Below are positions 57,953-64,000 of a stretch of DNA of 64,000 bases, piece by piece. The notes beneath the pieces are model-generated. The model ran no database searches and was not told the origin of the DNA. It worked only from the letters and a program-made list of their open reading frames with translations. The stretch is from Plantibacter sp. VKM Ac-2880 (GTDB lineage: Bacteria; Actinomycetota; Actinomycetes; Actinomycetales; Microbacteriaceae), in the NCBI RefSeq assembly GCF_015351235.1, contig NZ_JADKSJ010000001.1:2063668-2127667 (forward strand), written 5' to 3'. The stretch's first letter is position 1. Each line of letters starts with the position of its first letter. Made by a program: the position numbers and the translations under genes.

Positions 57953-59046
57953 AGGCCGCTCACCCGCTTGCGGCGTACGAGCATGATCAGGATGGGCGCG
58001 CCGAGCAGGGCCGTGACGATCCCGACCCGGAGTTCGCCGGATGGCAGCACGATCCTGCCGAGCACGTCCGCGAGCAGGAGGAAGGCCGGGCCGACCACCA
58101 TCGAGTAGCTCAGCACCCAGCGCTGGTCCGGCCCGGTGAACCACCGGACGACGTGGGGGATCATGAGGCCGACGAAGGCGATGGGCCCCGCTGCCGCGAC
58201 CCCGGTGCCGGCCAGGATCGTGACCGCGACGACCACCCACACGCGGGTACTGCGGACCCGGGCTCCCAGCGCCTGCGCGAGGTCGTCACCGAGGGTCAGG
58301 GCGTTCAACGACCGGGCGCAGGCCAGGCCGATGAGGAGGCCGACGACGATCAGGGGTGCGGCCCACACGAGCTGGTCGAGGGTCCGCCCACCGATCGACC
58401 CGACGCTCCAGAACCGCATGACCTGGAGCGTGCCCTCGTCGCGGAGCACGATCGCCGTCGTGAACCCGGTGCAGGCCGCACCGAGTGCGACCCCGGCGAG
58501 GGTCAGCTTCATGGGCGTCGCGCCCGAGGAGCCGACCGATCCGAGGACGTACACGAGCAGCGTGAGGACGAAGGCACCGGCGAGGGCGAACGGCACGTAG
58601 GCGCCGGGCGTCGTCAGTCCCAGCACCCCGACCGCGAAGGTCACGGCGAAGGAGGCCCCGGCATTCACCCCGAGGATGCCCGGGTCGGCGAGGGGGTTGC
58701 GGGTGAAGGCCTGGATGAGACCGCCGCACACGGCGAGCGCGGCACCGACGAGCACCCCGAGGAGGGTGCGGGGCACGCGCAGTTCGACGACCATCAGGTG
58801 CAGCGGGTTCTCGAGGTCGGAGGAGAACAGGGCATGGAGGACGGTCACCGGGTCGATCGCGCGGTTGCCGACGGCGAGGGAGGCGATGGCGGCGGCGGCC
58901 AGGATCAGGGTCGCGACGAGGAGACCGGTCGCGAGCACCGCGGTCCGGTGCGGGGAGTCGCTCGAGCGCTTCCCCGCGCCGGACGTCGGGACGTCGGTGC
59001 CATCGGCCAGGTCCAGCGTGGCTGGAGCAGCTGGCGGCTGTGACAT
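57949..59046 (-). CDS. Iron-siderophore ABC permease (FecC/FepD type)
   Basis: A 365-residue FecCD-family permease with a polar 35-residue N-terminus, then about ten helices. VELRVPRTLLGVLVGAALAVCGGLIQAFTRNPLADPGILGVNAGA and GPIAFVGLMIPHVVRWFTG are the family motifs. ATG 59046 is 8 nt after the binding-protein stop. Confidence 0.94.
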   Translation of the reverse strand: MSQPPAAPATLDLADGTDVPTSGAGKRSSDSPHRTAVLATGLLVATLILAAAAIASLAVGNRAIDPVTVLHALFSSDLENPLHLMVVELRVPRTLLGVLVGAALAVCGGLIQAFTRNPLADPGILGVNAGASFAVTFAVGVLGLTTPGAYVPFALAGAFVLTLLVYVLGSVGSSGATPMKLTLAGVALGAACTGFTTAIVLRDEGTLQVMRFWSVGSIGGRTLDQLVWAAPLIVVGLLIGLACARSLNALTLGDDLAQALGARVRSTRVWVVVAVTILAGTGVAAAGPIAFVGLMIPHVVRWFTGPDQRWVLSYSMVVGPAFLLLADVLGRIVLPSGELRVGIVTALLGAPILIMLVRRKRVSGL

Positions 59047-59054
59047 CGTCGGGG

Positions 59055-60116
59055 TCACTTCCCGTCGATGGTGGGCTCGCCCTGGAGGGCGGCTGCGAGG
59101 TCGTCGACGTAGCCCGGCAGGACGTAGTGCAGGGACAGGACGGTCGGGGCGCTGATCGCCGAGGCCTTCGCCGCGTCGGCGTAGATCACGTAGGAGCCTG
59201 CGGCGATCGGTGCCCAACGGGAGACGACGGCGTTCTCGACCGTGTACGTGCCCTCGGCCGCGCTCCCACCCCAGGCGGCGAAGAGGTCGGCGTCGACGTC
59301 GTAGAGCTGCTCGAGGCTGACCCCGGTGTACCAGTTGTCGCCTTCGGCGCTCTGCAGGAAGCTGTCCATCGCCGACGTGGAGGTGAACCCGAGTGCCTCG
59401 GTGATGCGCACCCGCGGGTCGTACTCGAGGTAGACGCCGAGGTCGGTCCCACCCTCGTTGAGCGTGAGGCCCCAGACGAAGGTCTTGTCGTCGAACTCCG
59501 GGTGGGCGTCGGCGAGCGAGGTGATGAGCGTCTCGGTCTCACCGATGAGCTCCTCGGCCTTGGTCTCCTCCGACATCGCCTTACCGACGGTACGGGTCAT
59601 GCCCTCCCAGGTGCCGGGGTTCCACGGGCCCTCGATGTACGGGACGGTGGGGGCGATCTCGGTGAGTCGCTCATACTCGATGTCGGTCACCCCCGAGTAC
59701 AGGCTGAGGATCAGGTCGGGCTTCAGGGACTTGATCGCCTCGTAGTTGGGACCGTCGTCGACGAAGGGGATGATCTCGGGCAGCTCGCCGTACGCATCGG
59801 TGACGTAGTCCTCGAACCAGGGCTGGTAGCCGCTCTCGCCGGCACCCCAGACCTCCTCGACACCGACGGGGTTCGTGCCGAGGGCGGCGACGATGTCGGG
59901 CGTCATCCATCCGAGGGCGACGATCCGCTGGGGCTTCTCCGGGATGACCGTCTCGCCGTGTGCGTGTTCGATGACGACGCCGTCGCCCGCGGCCGTGGTC
60001 GATCCGGTGCCACCGGCGGCGCCGGAACACCCGACGAGGGCGAGGGCGGTGGCGACGACGACCGCGACGAGCGATGATCGGCGGCGGATGTTCGGGCGCG
60101 CGAGAACGTGCGACAT
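59055..60116 (-). CDS. Iron-siderophore substrate-binding lipoprotein (FecB/FepB type)
   Basis: A 353-residue lipoprotein (MSHVLARPNIRRRSS, hydrophobic core, lipobox VGC) with a type III helical-backbone binding fold (IPEKPQRIVALGWMTPDIVAALG; KPDLILSLYSG). It captures ferric siderophore outside the membrane. ATG 60116 follows AAGGAG. A DtxR-type box lies 52 bp upstream. First gene of the operon reading through to the SIP gene at 51746. Confidence 0.94.
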   Translation of the reverse strand: MSHVLARPNIRRRSSLVAVVVATALALVGCSGAAGGTGSTTAAGDGVVIEHAHGETVIPEKPQRIVALGWMTPDIVAALGTNPVGVEEVWGAGESGYQPWFEDYVTDAYGELPEIIPFVDDGPNYEAIKSLKPDLILSLYSGVTDIEYERLTEIAPTVPYIEGPWNPGTWEGMTRTVGKAMSEETKAEELIGETETLITSLADAHPEFDDKTFVWGLTLNEGGTDLGVYLEYDPRVRITEALGFTSTSAMDSFLQSAEGDNWYTGVSLEQLYDVDADLFAAWGGSAAEGTYTVENAVVSRWAPIAAGSYVIYADAAKASAISAPTVLSLHYVLPGYVDDLAAALQGEPTIDGK

Positions 60117-60167
60117 GGAGCTCCTTCGGAGTGGTGGGGGAGAGGGCCGCTGCTGCGCGGTCAGAAG

Positions 60168-60186
60168 TTAGGTAAGCATGTCCTAA
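60168..60186. promoter_or_regulatory. DtxR/IdeR iron box
   Basis: TTAGGTAAGCATGTCCTAA matches the 19-bp consensus TTAGGTTAGGCTAACCTAA at 14 positions, with both TTAGG/CCTAA arms intact. It lies upstream of the siderophore operon, predicting repression in iron sufficiency. Confidence 0.85.
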
Positions 60187-60280
60187 CAGAACGATCGTAG
60201 GGCGCTCCGTCGGCGCGCGGTGTCGGCGAACCGACGACTTCTGTCGGGAATCCGCCAGTCGGCGCCCAGCTCCTGGCCGA

Positions 60281-61123
60281 TCAGCGCCAGTAGCGCTGGT
60301 GCGCCGGATCCGCCTGGACGCGCGCCACGTACTCCCGCGGCGTCATCCCGAAGCGGGTACGGAAGCTCGCCGAGAACGCGCTCGAGGACGCGTAGCCACA
60401 GCGTTGCGCCACTGCGCCGATCGGCGTGCCGTCGACGATCAGGCGTGCCGCGAGCGTCATCCGGACGCTCGTCCGCCACCGCGCGAAGCCCATCCCGGTG
60501 TCGTGCTGGAAGATCCGCAGGACGGTCCGTTCGTGCAGACCGTGCGCCTCGAACAGGTCCAACGCGCTCCGCGGGTCGCCCGGGTCACCGAGGACTGCGC
60601 GGACGAGCGGGCGCACACGCTCGTCGGACGGCATCGGGACCTCACCCCATCCGTCCGTCGCGCCCGGCGCGGGCTGCTGCAGCATCTCGATGAGGACGGC
60701 CTGCGCGCGGACGCGAAGGTCGGTGGGCATGTCGTTCACCCCGAGATGGAGCAGCATCTCCTGGACGGCGCGTGGCACCAGCACCTGCCTCACCTCGTCG
60801 ACCGGCACGATCAGCGAGGCGCTCGGCAGGTACGTGTAGCAGCCCGTCGAATCGCGTTCATGGTGCGCGGTGTGCGGGATGTGCGCGGGGATCCACACCC
60901 CCTGCCCCGGGGCGAGACGCCACATCGCGTTCGGGAGATGCACCCACACCGTGCCGCGGTAACACCAGGCGAGCATGGCGTCCGGGTGCCGATGCGGTGG
61001 GGAGAGCGGGCGGCTCCCGGTGTCCTCGTCCGTGACGACCCCGGTGCCCATGAGATACGGGTCGACGACCGACGACGGGTGCTCGATGCTCTCGTCCCAG
61101 TCCGCCTGCCCGTAGGTGCTCAC
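60281..61123 (-). CDS. AraC-family regulator with N-terminal cupin domain
   Basis: A 280-residue regulator starting at GTG 61123. The N-terminal cupin includes PHRHPDAMLAWCYRGTVWVHL and GQGVWIPAHIPHTAHH. The C-terminal pair of helix-turn-helices includes VRMTLAARLIVDGTPIGAVAQRCGYASSSAFSASFRTRFGMTPREYV. It lies upstream of the siderophore operon on the same strand, 164 bp from the first gene and across the DtxR box, so it may activate the operon when siderophore is present, as AlcR/YbtA-type AraC proteins do. Confidence 0.85.
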   Translation of the reverse strand: MSTYGQADWDESIEHPSSVVDPYLMGTGVVTDEDTGSRPLSPPHRHPDAMLAWCYRGTVWVHLPNAMWRLAPGQGVWIPAHIPHTAHHERDSTGCYTYLPSASLIVPVDEVRQVLVPRAVQEMLLHLGVNDMPTDLRVRAQAVLIEMLQQPAPGATDGWGEVPMPSDERVRPLVRAVLGDPGDPRSALDLFEAHGLHERTVLRIFQHDTGMGFARWRTSVRMTLAARLIVDGTPIGAVAQRCGYASSSAFSASFRTRFGMTPREYVARVQADPAHQRYWR

Positions 61124-61244
61124 CGAGCGCCCCGGACCGGACGACCGTCCACGTCGTCGAGACGTCGGGTCGCTGAGCCTGCCATGTCCGTCATGGTAGC
61201 CGCCCCGCTCCGACGAGCTTCGTTCCGCTCTTCGGCGACGCGCC

Positions 61245-61250
61245 TAGGAT
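61245..61250 (+). promoter_or_regulatory. -10 element of leaderless gene at 61257
   Basis: TAGGAT is followed after 6 nt by ATG 61257. Confidence 0.55.
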
Positions 61251-61256
61251 CGGTGC

Positions 61257-61787
61257 ATGGGAGACCACCGCGAGTTGATCGTCGACCTCGACGTGCGCGC
61301 GGCAGACGTCGAGTCCGCATCGGCGCAGCTGGAGCAGTCGCTGTCGTCGGACGGTTGGATCTCCCGCAGCGACACCGGCACGGATTGGCTGTACGCGGAT
61401 CGCGTCGCGTTCCTGCTCGGGCAGACGGCGACATCGCGGTTTCCGGTGCACGCGCGGGACTCGCTCGTCATCCTGGCGGCACGCGAGCCCTACGGCGTCG
61501 GCGACGGCACGACCGACCCGGCCTGCCCATCGTGCGGCTCACGCCTCAGCGCGGAGGTCGCCACGCCCGTCCTCGCCGCCTGGTGGGACGGCGACGAGCA
61601 GCTTGCACGGTGCCCGGACTGCGGACTCCAGGCGTCCGTCGGCGACTGGAACCTCCTCGACTCCGTGGCGATCGGCGAACTGGCGGTCGCCCTCGACACC
61701 GACAGTCCAGCGGTGGCCGATGCGCTCGCCGAACACCTCACCGCCAGCACCGGACGACGCTGGGTGCGCACCCACCTGCACCTCTGA
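61257..61787 (+). CDS. Conserved protein with Cys4 zinc-ribbon-like motif
   Basis: A 176-residue soluble protein. CPSCG and, 34 residues later, CPDCG form a likely zinc ribbon in the middle (about residues 89-127), between an N-terminal alpha/beta region (LDVRAADVESASAQLEQSLSSDGWI) and a helical end. No catalytic motif; nucleic-acid or protein binding is possible. Predicted leaderless. Confidence 0.65.
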   Translation: MGDHRELIVDLDVRAADVESASAQLEQSLSSDGWISRSDTGTDWLYADRVAFLLGQTATSRFPVHARDSLVILAAREPYGVGDGTTDPACPSCGSRLSAEVATPVLAAWWDGDEQLARCPDCGLQASVGDWNLLDSVAIGELAVALDTDSPAVADALAEHLTASTGRRWVRTHLHL

Positions 61788-61810
61788 GGGAGCAAGCCCT
61801 GCCTCGAGGC

Positions 61811-62185
61811 TCAGCGGGGAGCTGCGGCATCCTCGATCGGGAGGCCGTCGTCGTCGAAGCGCACGCCGTGCTCGATGAGCCGTCGCTTCGCCTCGTTGTG
61901 CACGACGCCGCGTTTCCGCGGATCTGTCTCGAGGAGCCGGCGGAGCAGCTCATCGGTGGCGTTCGGGTGCAGGGCGATCTCGACGCGGGCGCCCCAGAAC
62001 CGGTCCTGCAGGAACAGTTCCAACGCCGCGGCATCCGCCGCAGGGTTGTGCGCCGCGGCGGCGCGGATCGCCTGGTTGGGGTCGCTCGCGAGGACGACGA
62101 AGTCGTCGAAGGTGCTCGCTGATCGTGCGAGCTCGTACCGACGTTCCTCGTCGGCGAGCTGCTCGGGCGTCTTGCGCTTGGCCAC
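61811..62185 (-). CDS. Conserved hypothetical protein with HEAT/LRV-like repeats
   Basis: A 124-residue, helical, charged protein starting at GTG 62185 behind AAGGGA. FVVLASDPNQAIRAAAAHNPAADAAALELFL and VEIALHPNATDELLRRLLETD look like two leucine-rich-variant repeats (ALHPNAT...LLRRLL). Probably a protein-interaction scaffold. No neighbour suggests a role. Confidence 0.6.
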   Translation of the reverse strand: MAKRKTPEQLADEERRYELARSASTFDDFVVLASDPNQAIRAAAAHNPAADAAALELFLQDRFWGARVEIALHPNATDELLRRLLETDPRKRGVVHNEAKRRLIEHGVRFDDDGLPIEDAAAPR

Positions 62186-62327
62186 GGTGGTCCCTTCATC
62201 GTGTCGCCGTCAACCTACCCGTCAGGGGTCCGGACGACAATGGCGGCTTGCCCCGTCGGTCCCGACCGGGAACACTGGGGTCGCTGCATGGTCGTCATGA
62301 GCGGGGACTTCGGGGGAAGGAGCGGCG

Positions 62328-63206
62328 ATGACTGCTGCACCGGGATGGTACGACGCGGGGACGCCGGGCGAACTGCGCTGGTGGGACGGAACACGGTGGA
62401 CCGGGCAGGTGGCTGCTGCCGGCCCGATCGTCGGGCCCACGCCGCCGCACCGGGCTCCTGCGCCGTCGACCTCGCCGACCGGGTCGCCATCCGGCCCGCA
62501 GCCTGGGTGGTATCCGGCCGGGTCCGATCAGCTGCGGTGGTGGGACGGCTCGCACTGGACGGGGCTGCGAGTGAAGGACGGCAAGCCGGGCACGGACTGG
62601 GCGACCACCGAGCAGCCGACCCTGGCGTGGGTGTTCGCCTCGGTGTTCCTCGTCCTCGCGCTGTTGCAGTTCAGTCTGGGACTCCTGTCCAGCCACCTGT
62701 CGGCCAACGGCGTCCCCTTGGCGCTCGTGTCGATCCTCTGGTTCGGCATCGCCGCCAAGACGGCCGCGGTGCGCCGGATCCCTCGGCCCACCGGTGAGTC
62801 GACGGTCATCGACGCGGTCCGGCCCTTGCCCGGCGAGCAGGACGGCCCCGGTGCAGGCTGGTATGACGTGTCGTCGCGGGCGACGAGATGGTGGACCGGC
62901 TCACGGTGGGCCCAGTACGTCGGCACCCAGTACGGCATCCGACCGACGTTCCACGGGGCGCGCGCGTTCCGCACGTATCTCGTCCTGTGCTGGGTGATCC
63001 TCGGAATCGGCGTGCTCGGGCTCCTCGTCGGTGTCGTGCTCGTCATCAACAGCTCCGACGACAGCTACGCCCTCCTCGGTGCCGCCATCGGCATCGTCGT
63101 CATCGCCGGCGGGGTACTGTTCGGCGTGCTCGGCGGTGTCCTCCTCGCCATGTCACGGACGCAGCGCCGCCTGCTGCTCCTCCCGGAGCTCCCGCCCGGA
63201 CGGTGA
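62328..63206 (+). CDS. Membrane protein with three DUF2510 motifs
   Basis: A 292-residue protein. DUF2510-like units (GWY...LRWWDG..WTG) occur at about residues 5-27, 58-83 and 167-200, the third variant (ATRWWTGSRWAQY). About four hydrophobic spans follow or lie between (LAWVFASVFLVLALLQFSLGLL; LVLCWVILGIGVLGLLVGVVLVI; ALLGAAIGIVVIAGGVLFGVLGGVLL). DUF2510 is abundant in actinobacterial envelope proteins, role unknown. ATG 62328 follows GGAAGGAG. Confidence 0.75.
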   Translation: MTAAPGWYDAGTPGELRWWDGTRWTGQVAAAGPIVGPTPPHRAPAPSTSPTGSPSGPQPGWYPAGSDQLRWWDGSHWTGLRVKDGKPGTDWATTEQPTLAWVFASVFLVLALLQFSLGLLSSHLSANGVPLALVSILWFGIAAKTAAVRRIPRPTGESTVIDAVRPLPGEQDGPGAGWYDVSSRATRWWTGSRWAQYVGTQYGIRPTFHGARAFRTYLVLCWVILGIGVLGLLVGVVLVINSSDDSYALLGAAIGIVVIAGGVLFGVLGGVLLAMSRTQRRLLLLPELPPGR

Positions 63207-63245
63207 CCAGGAGGCGCTCGAGGGACGACGATCCGTCGTCCGCGG

Positions 63246-63251
63246 GTAGGC
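63246..63251 (+). promoter_or_regulatory. -10 element of the thioredoxin gene
   Basis: TAGGCT would start transcription near 63258, leaving a roughly 42-nt leader with GAAGGG before ATG 63300. Confidence 0.4.
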
Positions 63252-63299
63252 TCGTCACTCGGATGCGACACGTCCGACCACCGACCCGAAGGGTGCACG

Positions 63300-63677
63300 A
63301 TGACCACGCAGGAACTGACCATCTCGAACTTCGAGGACACCGTGTCGGCCGAGGGCATCGTCCTCGTCGACTTCTGGGCGGACTGGTGCGGCCCGTGCAA
63401 GGCGTTCGCGCCGGTCTTCGAGCAGTCGAGCGAGACCCACGACGACGTCGTGTTCGCCAAGGTCGACACGGAGGCGAACCAGGAGCTCGCGGGCGGCATG
63501 CAGATCACGTCGATCCCGACGCTCATGGCGTTCCGCGACGGCGTCCTCGTCTTCTCCCAGGCCGGAGCCCTCCCGGCACCCGCGCTCGAGGACCTCATCT
63601 CGCAGGTGCGCGGTCTCGACATGTCCGAGGTGCACGCGGCCATCGCCGCGGCGAAGGCCGAAGCCCAGGCCGAGTGA
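63300..63677 (+). CDS. Thioredoxin
   Basis: A 125-residue thioredoxin-fold protein with the active site WCGPC (FWADWCGPCKAFAP), cis-proline loop SIPTLMAF and a short Ala/Glu-rich tail after the usual fold. It reduces protein disulfides in the cytosol. A single-gene unit. Confidence 0.9.
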   Translation: MTTQELTISNFEDTVSAEGIVLVDFWADWCGPCKAFAPVFEQSSETHDDVVFAKVDTEANQELAGGMQITSIPTLMAFRDGVLVFSQAGALPAPALEDLISQVRGLDMSEVHAAIAAAKAEAQAE

Positions 63678-63718
63678 GCTGAGGCCCGCCGGGCACGTCA
63701 GGGCTGATCCCCGTCGTC

Positions 63719-64000
63719 TCACGCGGAGAACGCCAGCTCGTGGACACCGCGTGTGCGCAGGACGATACGCCGCCGTCCGGTGGGTGCACCGGTGGCGAGC
63801 TCGGGCTGGCACGGCCCGTGCGGTCCGACGATGGTGATCGTCGATCCGTCATCCGGTAGCTCGACGATCACGTCGCCGGCCGTCAGCTGCAGGGTCGCCG
63901 CGACGGGGCGATGATCCCGCCACTCGACGTCCACGACGTGCGCTCCGCGGACCCGGAACCCCCGGAATGTCCCGGCCGACCACGCCGCCGGGAGGGTCGG
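63719..64000 (-). CDS. 3' end of a probable GH95-type glycosidase (partial, cut by window edge)
   Basis: An open minus-strand frame enters at 64000 and stops at 63719, giving the last 93 residues. PAAWSAGTFRGFRVRGAHVV, then DVEWRDHRPVAATLQL match the C-terminal beta-domain of GH95 alpha-L-fucosidase/galactosidase proteins (family pattern LPAAW..G...G.RARGG..VD..W..G). The catalytic domain lies outside the window, so the activity is tentative. Confidence 0.6.
   Translation of the reverse strand, partial: PTLPAAWSAGTFRGFRVRGAHVVDVEWRDHRPVAATLQLTAGDVIVELPDDGSTITIVGPHGPCQPELATGAPTGRRRIVLRTRGVHELAFSA

Overview
The window is high-GC DNA from an actinobacterium, most likely a member of the Microbacteriaceae. 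This is inferred from GC-rich third codon positions, many GTG starts, chains of ATGA/GTGA overlaps, mycothiol-type arsenate reductase, DUF2510 proteins, a DtxR/IdeR-type iron box and many leaderless genes (TAnnnT followed after 6-7 nt by the start codon). I see no rRNA, tRNA, CRISPR array, phage module or intact insertion sequence. The only signs of past rearrangement are several broken genes.

Layout. 0-5.8 kb: an FMN azoreductase-like gene and an arsenic cluster with a CoA-disulfide-reductase-like flavoprotein, an ArsR-ArsC fusion, a second ArsC, an ArsO-like flavoprotein, a thiol-type ArsR and an ArsN-like acetyltransferase. No arsenite efflux pump is inside the window. 5.8-18.4 kb: accessory small genes, regulators and debris. 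It holds a frameshifted membrane gene, a three-gene deletion scar (epimerase/TetR/phosphonoacetate hydrolase), a fragment interrupted by an in-frame stop, a zinc-ribbon nuclease-like protein, a CPBP protease, and an SDR/MarR pair around a perfect 14-bp inverted repeat. 18.4-24.7 kb: a two-component system split around a MacAB-like module (lipoprotein, adaptor, ATPase, permease, kinase), ended by a strong bidirectional terminator. 24.7-25.2 kb: a histidine-rich protein behind a Zur-box candidate. 25.3-28.5 kb: a WcbI-like protein and two glycosyltransferases. 28.6-32.4 kb: an SDR, a fused alpha/beta-hydrolase plus gluconate-dehydrogenase-subunit-3-like protein, and a GMC oxidoreductase.

32.4-43.8 kb: a furanose (arabinofuranose/galactofuranose-type) uptake and hydrolysis locus. 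It has a LacI regulator, two YtfR-like ATPases on either side of the control region, a YtfQ-like binding protein, two permeases and a 1208-residue wall-anchored double GH43 enzyme. 43.9-50.8 kb: a HAD hydrolase, then a ROK regulator divergent from a CUT1 oligosaccharide transporter and a GH13 alpha-glucosidase. The transporter ATPase is absent and presumably supplied elsewhere. 50.9-61.1 kb: a small membrane protein, an SmtB-like metal sensor, then a tightly coupled seven-gene siderophore operon read leftward from a DtxR box. That operon combines a FecBCDE-type importer with a pair of exporter-fold ABC half-transporters and a siderophore-interacting flavoprotein, an IrtAB-like arrangement. An AraC regulator lies upstream. 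61.2-64.0 kb: small conserved proteins, a thioredoxin and the 3' end of a probable GH95 glycosidase cut by the window edge.

The most interesting points are the dual siderophore importer with complementary NBD degeneration, the hydrolase/GA2DH3 fusion beside a GMC oxidoreductase, the Zur-linked duplicated histidine-rich protein, and the two furanose ATPases served by one permease set.
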